DNA of 64,000 nucleotides. It comes from an uncultured Propionibacteriaceae bacterium (lineage in GTDB: Bacteria > Actinomycetota > Actinomycetes > Propionibacteriales > Propionibacteriaceae). How positions within the stretch are numbered: position 1 is the stretch's first letter; each line of letters opens with the position of its first letter. The position numbers and the translations under genes were made by a program. The DNA is taken from contig CALBCJ010000004.1 of the NCBI GenBank assembly GCA_937926975.1, positions 32,621 to 96,620 of the forward strand. The letters are read 5' to 3'. Positions 17,424-24,414 of the stretch are shown piece by piece. Below the pieces are notes generated by a model, which was given only the letters and a program-made list of their open reading frames with translations, did not search any database and had not been told where the DNA came from.

Positions 17424-18422
17424 CTACTGGCCCTGCTGGGCGTACTTCGCCTCGGTGGCCTCCTTGGCCGGGCGCCACCAGTCCTCGTGCTCGCGGTACC
17501 ACTCGATGGTTGCCTGCAGGCCCTCGGTGAAGCTCGGGTACTGCGGCTTCCAGCCGAGCTCGGAGCGCAGCTTGGAGGAGTCGATCGCGTACCGCAGGTC
17601 GTGGCCGGGGCGGTCGGCGACCAGGTCGTACGCGTCCCTCGGCTGACCGAGCAGCTCCAGGACGGTCTCGATGACCTCCTTGTTGCTCTTCTCGCCGTCG
17701 GCCCCGATCAGGTAGGTCTCGCCGATCCGGCCCTGCTGCAGAATCAGCCAGACCGCCGCATTGTGGTCGTCGACGTGGATCCAGTCGCGGACGTTCTCGC
17801 CGGTCCCGTACAGCTTCGGCCGCAGGCCGCAGAGCACATTCGTGATCTGGCGCGGGATGAACTTCTCAATGTGCTGGTACGGGCCGTAGTTGTTCGAGCA
17901 GTTCGACAGGGTCGCCTGCACCCCGAACGAGCGCACCCAGGCCCGGACCAGCAGGTCGGAGGCCGCCTTCGACGACGAGTACGGCGAGGACGGGTTGTAC
18001 GGGGTGGTCTCGTGGAACCGGTCCGGGTCGTCGAGCTCCAGGTCGCCGTACACCTCGTCGGTCGAGATGTGGTGGAAGCGCTTCTGGTGGGTGCGGACCG
18101 CCTGCAGCAGCGTGTACGTGCCGACGATGTTGCTCTGGATGAACGGCGACGGGTCGTTGAGGGAGTTGTCGTTGTGGGACTCGGCGGCGAAGTGGACCAC
18201 CGCGTCGGCGCCGGCGACCAGCCGGTCGACCAGCTCGGCGTCGCAGATGTCGCCGACCACCAGCCGCACCCGGTCCTCGGGGAGCCCGGCCAGGGAGTCT
18301 GCGTTGCCGGCATAGGTGAGCTTGTCCAGCACCACCACCGTGGCCTCGGTGTGGGCCACCAGCCACCGTACGAAGTTCGAGCCGATGAACCCGGCCCCGC
18401 CAGTCACCAGGAGCGTCTGCAT
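17424..18422 (-). CDS. rmlB: dTDP-glucose 4,6-dehydratase
   Basis: 332 residues, SDR fold. GGAGFIGSN at the N-terminus binds NAD; STDEVYG (about residue 120) and YSSSKAASD (about 150) carry the catalytic Thr, Asp, Glu, Tyr and Lys. It converts dTDP-glucose to dTDP-4-keto-6-deoxyglucose, the step between RmlA and the RmlC-RmlD fusion at 7.1-8.4 kb. ATG 18422 is the correct start; the open frame continues upstream only through the antisense of rmlA. rmlA is divergent with 63 bp between the starts, where a shared promoter region must lie. No Shine-Dalgarno is seen, so the transcript may be leaderless. Confidence 0.96.
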   Translation of the reverse strand: MQTLLVTGGAGFIGSNFVRWLVAHTEATVVVLDKLTYAGNADSLAGLPEDRVRLVVGDICDAELVDRLVAGADAVVHFAAESHNDNSLNDPSPFIQSNIVGTYTLLQAVRTHQKRFHHISTDEVYGDLELDDPDRFHETTPYNPSSPYSSSKAASDLLVRAWVRSFGVQATLSNCSNNYGPYQHIEKFIPRQITNVLCGLRPKLYGTGENVRDWIHVDDHNAAVWLILQQGRIGETYLIGADGEKSNKEVIETVLELLGQPRDAYDLVADRPGHDLRYAIDSSKLRSELGWKPQYPSFTEGLQATIEWYREHEDWWRPAKEATEAKYAQQGQ

Positions 18423-18485
18423 GGCGGTTATGCTAGCCCGAGCCGTACGGGGGCAGCCGGCCCCCACGCGGGCAAGGGAGGCGGC

Positions 18486-19355
18486 GTGAAGGGCATCATT
18501 CTGGCCGGCGGGGCAGGCACCAGGCTGCACCCGCTGACGATCGGGTCGAGCAAGCAGATGCTCCCCGTCTATGACAAGCCGATGATCTACTACCCGTTGT
18601 CGACGCTGATGCTGGCCAGGATCCGGGAGGTGCTGGTGATCTCGACCCCGGTCGACTCCCCGGCCTTCCAGCGGCTGCTCGGCGACGGCTCCCAGTGGGG
18701 GATGTCGATCACCTACACGGTGCAGCACACCCCGAACGGCCTGGCGCAGGCCTTCGTGCTGGGCAAGGACCACGTCGGCTCCGACAAGTCGGCCCTGGTG
18801 CTGGGCGACAACCTCTTCTACGGCCGCGGCCTGGGCCAGCAGCTGCGCAGTCTGCACGACGTCGACGGCGCGGCGGTCTTCGGCTACTGGGTGGCCGACC
18901 CGACCGCGTACGGGGTGGTCGAGGTCGACGACGCGGGCAAGGCCCTGTCGATCGAGGAGAAGCCGCAGCAGCCGAAGTCGAGCTGGGCGGTGCCGGGGCT
19001 GTACTTCTATGACGAGCGGGTCTGCTCGTACGCGGCGGACCTGCAGCCGTCGGCTCGTGGCGAGTACGAGATCACCGACCTGAACCGGATCTACCTGGAG
19101 CAGGGCCAGCTGCAGGTGTCGCTGCTGCCGCGGGGCACCGCCTGGCTCGACACCGGCACCTTCGACTCCCTGGCCGAGGCCGGCGAGTTCGTCCGGACGA
19201 TGCAGAAGCGGACCGGGCTGCTGGTCGGCTCGCCGGAGGAGATCGCCTGGCGCAACGGCTACATCGACACCGAGGCGCTGCTGAAGCAGGCCGATGCGCT
19301 CGGCAAGTCCGGCTACGGCACGTACCTGAAGGACCTGGTCAAGCGCGAGGGCTGA
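18486..19355 (+). CDS. rmlA: Glucose-1-phosphate thymidylyltransferase
   Basis: 289 residues, the normal RmlA length. The nucleotidyltransferase signature LAGGAGTRLHPLT is at the N-terminus, with KQMLPVYDKPMIYY and LGDNLFYG following; GTAWLDTGTFDSL and ITDLN are also typical. It makes dTDP-glucose from dTTP and glucose-1-phosphate, opening the dTDP-L-rhamnose pathway. Start GTG 18486 has GGGAGG upstream. Divergent to rmlB; a strong hairpin follows the stop. Confidence 0.96.
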   Translation: MKGIILAGGAGTRLHPLTIGSSKQMLPVYDKPMIYYPLSTLMLARIREVLVISTPVDSPAFQRLLGDGSQWGMSITYTVQHTPNGLAQAFVLGKDHVGSDKSALVLGDNLFYGRGLGQQLRSLHDVDGAAVFGYWVADPTAYGVVEVDDAGKALSIEEKPQQPKSSWAVPGLYFYDERVCSYAADLQPSARGEYEITDLNRIYLEQGQLQVSLLPRGTAWLDTGTFDSLAEAGEFVRTMQKRTGLLVGSPEEIAWRNGYIDTEALLKQADALGKSGYGTYLKDLVKREG

Positions 19356-19361
19356 GACGAC

Positions 19362-19388
19362 TGGGCCCGGGAGCCGGTCCCGGGCCCA
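19362..19388. terminator. Bidirectional terminator between rmlA and the FMN reductase gene
   Basis: An 11-bp perfect stem, TGGGCCCGGGA with TCCCGGGCCCA, and a five-base loop. It lies 7 bp after the rmlA stop and 13 bp after the end of the convergent reductase gene, so it can serve both. Confidence 0.8.
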
Positions 19389-19400
19389 GAAGGTCTCGGC

Positions 19401-19943
19401 TCAGCCGAGCTTGGCGACGAGGTTCTCCAGCTGGTCGAGCACCACGCCCAGCTCGGCGCCATGACGCTCCTGCGGCGCCAGCGTGCCGTCCACGACGTCG
19501 GTGAACAGGTTCAGCGCCACCTGGTTGCGCGCCGACGGCATCGAGAAGTTGGTGAGGATCTGGCGCCAGGCCTCGACCACCCGCAGGCCACCGTCGGTCG
19601 CGTACGAGACGAAGGCGACCGGCTTGCCCTGCCACTCCGGGCCGAGGGTGTCGACGGCGTTCTTGAAGGCGCCCGGCACCGAGTGGTTGTACTCGGGGGT
19701 CACGAAGACGAAGCCGTCAAAGCGGTCGATGGTCTGGCTCCAGCGGGTGACCCGCTCGTCGCCGTACTGCTTGCTCGCCATGGCCGGCGGCACCGGCGAG
19801 GTCAGCAGGGGCAGGTCGAAGGACTTGAGGTCGACCACCTCGTACGTGGCGGAGCGCCCCGCCGTGGCGGCCTTGACCCACTCGCCGACGGCCGGGCCGA
19901 GGCGGCCTTCGCGGATGGAGCCGACGATGATCCCGATCAGCAT
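19401..19943 (-). CDS. NADPH-dependent FMN reductase
   Basis: 180 residues with a flavodoxin-like fold. IVGSIREGRLGP at the N-terminus is the FMN-phosphate loop, and TPEYNHSVPGAFKNAVD (about 82-98) is the family signature. Such enzymes reduce free FMN, quinones or azo compounds with NAD(P)H; the physiological substrate cannot be predicted. Single gene, convergent to rmlA. Confidence 0.92.
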   Translation of the reverse strand: MLIGIIVGSIREGRLGPAVGEWVKAATAGRSATYEVVDLKSFDLPLLTSPVPPAMASKQYGDERVTRWSQTIDRFDGFVFVTPEYNHSVPGAFKNAVDTLGPEWQGKPVAFVSYATDGGLRVVEAWRQILTNFSMPSARNQVALNLFTDVVDGTLAPQERHGAELGVVLDQLENLVAKLG

Positions 19944-20004
19944 GTTCTTCCTCTCCAGGGGACAGCAAGAACCATTGAAGCATCAACAATGCCTCGAGGA
20001 AAGC

Positions 20005-20937
20005 TCAGCCACGCTGGAGACGCTCGCGGAACCAGGCCACGGTCTGGGCCAGCCCCTCGGCCAGCGGAACCTGCTCCAGGTCAGGGAACAGGCTCCACAG
20101 CACCGAGCTGTCGGCCAGCGACTGCTGCACGTCACCGGGCCGCGGCGGACCGTAGCTGACCTCGGCGGTGAGCCCGGTCGCGGCCTCCAGCGCCGCGACC
20201 AGCTGCCGCAGCGAGGTCTGGGTGCCGAGCGCCGCGTTCACCGGCTCCGGGTGCGAGACCCGCCGCCCGACCGCCTCGGCCAGCACCTGCGCCAGCGTCC
20301 CAACATAGATGAAGTCCCTAGTCACCGAGCCGTCGCCGTTGACCCTCAGCGGCTGGCCGGTGAGCAGCCGGTAGGTCCACGTCGGGATCACCGCCGCGTA
20401 CGGGTGGAGCTCGTCCTGCCGCGGCCCGTACACGTTGAAGAACCGCAGCGCCAGCACCGGCAGCCCGTACGAGGACTGGTAGGCGAGCGCCGCCTGCTCC
20501 GCGTACAGCTTCGTCGAGGCGTACGGGGTGAGCGGGCGTACCCACTCCCGCTCGGTCTTCGGCAGCGTCGGGTTCGACCCGTACACGGCACTCGACGACG
20601 CCAGCACCACCTGCGCCCCGCTGGTCCGAGCCGCCTCCAGCACCCGTACGGTGCCCGTGGCGTTGACCTCGTGGCAGGCCAGCGGCTGCTCGACCGACTG
20701 CGGCACGCTCACCATCGCCGCCAGGTGGATGACCGCCTCCGCCCCGGCCGCGGCCTCGGCCAGCCGGTCCGCCTCCAGGACCGATCCCTCGGTGAAGCGG
20801 ACGTCGAGGCCGGCGAGGTTGTGCCTGAACCCGCTGGAGAGGTCGTCGAGCACGCTCACCTCGTGGCCGGCGGCCAGCAGGCGTCGGCAGACCTCCGACC
20901 CGATGAACCCGGACCCGCCGGTGACCAGGACCTTCAC
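20005..20937 (-). CDS. NAD-dependent sugar-nucleotide epimerase/dehydratase (GalE-like SDR)
   Basis: 310 residues, extended SDR. GGSGFIGSE binds NAD, the catalytic region reads SSSAVYG (about 117-123) and YASTK (about 142-146). Closest in style to UDP-glucose 4-epimerase and related nucleotide-sugar epimerases. GTG start at 20937 overlaps the stop of the TetR gene (GTGA), so the two are translated together, which is odd: a regulator and a sugar enzyme. The regulator faces mmpL, suggesting that the epimerase may contribute to the same envelope process. Exact substrate unknown. Confidence 0.88.
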   Translation of the reverse strand: MKVLVTGGSGFIGSEVCRRLLAAGHEVSVLDDLSSGFRHNLAGLDVRFTEGSVLEADRLAEAAAGAEAVIHLAAMVSVPQSVEQPLACHEVNATGTVRVLEAARTSGAQVVLASSSAVYGSNPTLPKTEREWVRPLTPYASTKLYAEQAALAYQSSYGLPVLALRFFNVYGPRQDELHPYAAVIPTWTYRLLTGQPLRVNGDGSVTRDFIYVGTLAQVLAEAVGRRVSHPEPVNAALGTQTSLRQLVAALEAATGLTAEVSYGPPRPGDVQQSLADSSVLWSLFPDLEQVPLAEGLAQTVAWFRERLQRG

Positions 20938-21563
20938 GAGGCCGGCGTGGGCTCGGTGATGACGAGCAGCAGCTCTGTGAGTCCCTCCACCCAGGAATCG
21001 GTCGGATCGCCCGCCCCGGCGGCGAGCCGGGCGAGGCTGATGTGGTCGACGTACGCGTGCAGCAGGTTGACGCTGGTGCCGGGGGAGATCCGCAGCCGGC
21101 GCCCGAGCCGGTTCAGCAGGCTCGTGATCAGCTCGTCGAGCAGCTGCCGGGTGCGCTCGGCCGCGGCTGGCTGGCTGGCCTGGGTCTCGGGGTGACGGAT
21201 CGCGTACAGCCCGAGCTCGGTCATCAGCAGCACCTCCTCGGCGCTGCGGGGCTGCAGCCGGACCACGATCTCGACCGCCGAGCGCAGGGCCTGATCTGGG
21301 TCGGTGGGCAGGTCCGCGACCGCATCCACCCCGGCGCGCAGTCCGGCGATCCGGTTCTCGGTGGTCTCGGCGATCACGTCGCCCATCAGCTCGGGCATCG
21401 AGGAGTAGTTGGAGTAGAAGGCGCCGCGGGTGTAGCCGGCCTGCTTGCAGATCCGGTCGACCGTGGCGCCGCGGACGCCGCGCTTGGCGATCACGTGCCG
21501 GGCGGCCCTGAGCAGCCGGGCCCGGGTCCGTGCCCGGCGCGGAGTCATCTCGGCATCGTTCAT
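20934..21563 (-). CDS. TetR-family transcriptional regulator
   Basis: 209 residues. The N-terminal helix-turn-helix is clear: RARLLRAARHVIAKRGVRGA, then TVDRICKQAGYTRGAFYSNY. The C-terminal ~150 residues form the ligand and dimer domain. ATG 21563 follows GAAGAGGG at good spacing. It is divergent to the mmpL-yhgE pair (118 bp between starts), the common position for a TetR repressor of an exporter, and is coupled to the downstream epimerase gene. Within the divergent gap only a weak symmetric element (ATACG..CGTAC near 21652) is seen; it could be the operator. Confidence 0.9.
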   Translation of the reverse strand: MNDAEMTPRRARTRARLLRAARHVIAKRGVRGATVDRICKQAGYTRGAFYSNYSSMPELMGDVIAETTENRIAGLRAGVDAVADLPTDPDQALRSAVEIVVRLQPRSAEEVLLMTELGLYAIRHPETQASQPAAAERTRQLLDELITSLLNRLGRRLRISPGTSVNLLHAYVDHISLARLAAGAGDPTDSWVEGLTELLLVITEPTPAS

Positions 21564-21681
21564 CTGACCCTCTTCTGACTGCGCCACGGGCAACACCCTA
21601 GCGGCCCGGGTCTTCTCGATGCGGTGGGCGCTGGCTTGCGGGTCCCGGATACGATTCCGTACTGATCGGCGGGGAGAGTAG

Positions 21682-24414
21682 ATGTCGGGGATCCTGTACG
21701 ACGTGGGCCGGTGGTGCTTCCGCCACCGGGGCCGGGTGCTGGCGGCCTGGCTGCTGGTGCTGGCGGTAGCCGGCGGGCTGGCGGGGCTGCTGGCCAGACC
21801 GATGTCGGACTCCTTCTCCATCCCCGGCGCCCCGAGCCAGGTCGCGTACGACCAGCTGCGGATGACCTTCCCGGAGGCCGCCGACGCCGGCGCCACTGCG
21901 ATCATCACCGTCCCCGAGGGCCACAGCGTCCGCGACCCAGCCGTACGGCAGGAGGTCGAGGCCTGGCTCGACCGGCTCGGTCAGCAGCCGTACGCCGTGG
22001 GCACCGTCAGCCCTTACCACGAGTACGTCCACGGCCGGGTCTCGAACGACGGCCGCTCCGCGCTGGTCGCGATCCGGCTGGTCGGCACGGTCAGCACCTT
22101 CACCCAGGCCAGCAAGGACGCCCTGCAGCAGCAGGCCGGGACCCTGACCCCCAGGCTGCCGGCCGGGTCGCGGGTGCTGGTCGGCGGCGACGTCTTCGCG
22201 GTCCGGATCCCGCGGCTGTCACCGGTCGAGGCGCTCGGCGCGGCGGTCGCCCTGGTGGTCCTGGTGACCGCGCTCGGCTCGGTCCTCGCCGGGGCCGTCC
22301 CGCTGCTGAACGCCCTGGTCGGGGTGGGGCTCGCGATGGCCATCACGTACGGGGCGACCCGCTTCGCCGAGATCTCGACCACCACCCCGATGCTGGCCCT
22401 GATGCTCGGCCTGGCGGTCGGCATCGACTACGCCCTGTTCATCATCTCCCGCCACCGTGACCAGCTCGGCTCCCACCCGGGGCTGAGCGCCGAGGAGTCG
22501 GCAGCCCGCTCGGTCGCCACCGCCGGCTCGGCGGTCGTCTTCGCCGGGCTGACCGTGATCATCGCCCTGATCGGGCTGTCGCTGGCTCAGATCCCGTTCC
22601 TCGCCGTGATGGGGGCCTTCGCCGCGGTCGCGGTCGCGATCGGGGTGCTGGTGGCGCTGACGCTGCTGCCGGCGGTCCTGGGTCTTCTCGGCGACCGGGT
22701 CCGGCCCCGGCCCCGGCGCGGTACGGCCGTCTCGGGGCGCCGCAGCGGTGGCGGCCTGTCCGGCTGGTGGGTGAGGGTGGTGACCCGGGTCCCGGTGCTG
22801 ACCGTGGTGCTGGTGGTCGGCGGGCTGGGGCTGCTGTCGTACCCGGCGAAGGACCTGTGGCTGTCGCTGCCCAACGCCGGGCAGCTGCCGGCTGGCACCT
22901 CGGCGCGGCTCACGTACGACGCGGTCGCCCAGGAGTTCGGGCCCGGCTACAACGGGCCGCTGGTGGTGACCGTACAGCTGGTCGAGTCGACCGACCCGCT
23001 TGGGATCCTGAACGGGCTCAAGGCCGACCTGGAGCAGGTGCCCGGGGTGGCCTCGGTGCCGATGGCGGTGCCGAACCAGAACGCCGACACCGGCATGGTC
23101 CAGGTGATCCCGACCACCGCCCCCGACGACCCCCGTACGGAGGAGCTGGTGACCGCGATCTGGGAGCGGGTGCCGCAGTGGCGCGACCGCTACCACGCCG
23201 AGATCGCGGTGACCGGGATGACCGCGGTCGGCCTCGACATCACCGACCGGCTGGCCAAGGCGATGCTGCCGTTCGGGCTCTTCGTCGTCGGGCTGTCACT
23301 GGTGCTGCTGACGATGGTCTTCCGCTCTCTCGCGGTCCCGGTCAAGGCCGCCGTCGGCTACCTGCTCAGCATCGGCTCGGCGTTCGGGGCCACCACCCTG
23401 GTCTTCAACCAGGGCTGGCTCGGCCGGGCCGTCAACCTGCCCGAGACCACCGCGGTGATCTCGTTCTTCCCGATCATCACCATGGGGATCCTGTTCGGCC
23501 TGGCGATGGACTACGAGGTCTTCCTGGTGGCCCGGGTCCGGGAGGAGCACGTCCACGGCACCGACGCCCGCCAGGCGGTCCACGACGGCTTCATCCACTC
23601 GGCGAAGGTGGTCGTCGCCGCTGCCCTGATCATGTTCGCGGTCTTCGCCTTCTTCGTCCCCAACGGAGAGGGGTCGATCAAGCCGATCGCCTTCGGGCTA
23701 GCGGTCGGGGTTGCCGTCGACGCCTTCCTGGTCCGGATGACCCTGGTCCCGGCGGTCCTGCACCTGCTGGGTGACCGGGCCTGGTGGCTGCCTGGCTGGC
23801 TGGACCGGGCGCTGCCGTTCTTCGACGTCGAGGGTGAGACCCTGGCCCGCCAGCTGGAGCTCGCCGACTGGCCGGAGCCCGGTGACCGGCACCTCGTCGT
23901 CGCCGAGGACGTCAGCGTCGGGACACGCCCGGTGCTCGTCGCGCCGGTCAGCCTGACCCTCGCGCCCGGGCAGGTGCTGGTGGTGACCGGATCGGCCGTG
24001 GCCCGGGCCGCGCTGCTGCTCACCCTGGGCGGGCGGATGGCGCCCGACGCGGGACGGCTCAAGGTGCTCGGCTACCTCGCGCCCGACCAGAACGCGAAGC
24101 TGCGCCGACGGGTCGGCTGCCACGACCCGCACACCCCGGACCTGGCCCGGCGGCTGCGGTCCCGCGACCACCGGCTGGTGCTGGTCGACGACGCCGACAC
24201 CGTGCACGGCGACCTGCGGGTCGCGCTGGCCGACCTGGTCCGCCAGCCCGGCGAGGCGGCCGTGGTGCTCGGCGCCAGCACCACCGACGGCGTACGGGAC
24301 CTGATCCGCCCCGGCGACCTGGTCCTCTGTCTCGATGCTGCACCGGCCGGCACTCAGCTGAGCGACCACCAGGACGACGCTGCGCTGACAAACACCCAAG
24401 GAGGTCACCGATGA
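21682..24414 (+). CDS. MMPL-family transporter with a degenerate ABC-ATPase-like C-terminal domain
   Basis: 910 residues. Residues 1-~725 are a complete RND/MMPL exporter: two sets of membrane helices, two periplasmic porter regions, and the family's DYALFI segment (GLAVGIDYALFIISRHRD, about 247-264) with its second-half counterpart GLAMDYEVFLVARVREEH. MMPL proteins export lipids or large amphiphiles. Residues ~735-885 then read like an ABC nucleotide-binding domain (LTLAPGQVLVVTG ... LLTLGGRMAPDAGRLKVLG ... LVLVDDADTVHG), but the Walker A loop is lost (GSAVARAA instead of GxxGxGKS) and no LSGGQ is visible. ATP binding is therefore unlikely. ATG 21682 has GGGGAG upstream; the stop overlaps the yhgE start (ATGA). 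Confidence 0.87.
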   Translation: MSGILYDVGRWCFRHRGRVLAAWLLVLAVAGGLAGLLARPMSDSFSIPGAPSQVAYDQLRMTFPEAADAGATAIITVPEGHSVRDPAVRQEVEAWLDRLGQQPYAVGTVSPYHEYVHGRVSNDGRSALVAIRLVGTVSTFTQASKDALQQQAGTLTPRLPAGSRVLVGGDVFAVRIPRLSPVEALGAAVALVVLVTALGSVLAGAVPLLNALVGVGLAMAITYGATRFAEISTTTPMLALMLGLAVGIDYALFIISRHRDQLGSHPGLSAEESAARSVATAGSAVVFAGLTVIIALIGLSLAQIPFLAVMGAFAAVAVAIGVLVALTLLPAVLGLLGDRVRPRPRRGTAVSGRRSGGGLSGWWVRVVTRVPVLTVVLVVGGLGLLSYPAKDLWLSLPNAGQLPAGTSARLTYDAVAQEFGPGYNGPLVVTVQLVESTDPLGILNGLKADLEQVPGVASVPMAVPNQNADTGMVQVIPTTAPDDPRTEELVTAIWERVPQWRDRYHAEIAVTGMTAVGLDITDRLAKAMLPFGLFVVGLSLVLLTMVFRSLAVPVKAAVGYLLSIGSAFGATTLVFNQGWLGRAVNLPETTAVISFFPIITMGILFGLAMDYEVFLVARVREEHVHGTDARQAVHDGFIHSAKVVVAAALIMFAVFAFFVPNGEGSIKPIAFGLAVGVAVDAFLVRMTLVPAVLHLLGDRAWWLPGWLDRALPFFDVEGETLARQLELADWPEPGDRHLVVAEDVSVGTRPVLVAPVSLTLAPGQVLVVTGSAVARAALLLTLGGRMAPDAGRLKVLGYLAPDQNAKLRRRVGCHDPHTPDLARRLRSRDHRLVLVDDADTVHGDLRVALADLVRQPGEAAVVLGASTTDGVRDLIRPGDLVLCLDAAPAGTQLSDHQDDAALTNTQGGHR

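Noticed and set aside
17424..18857. Longer rmlB reading frame starting upstream of 18422
   Set aside because: The extension is antisense to rmlA, lacks a ribosome binding site and adds ~145 residues absent from RmlB proteins.
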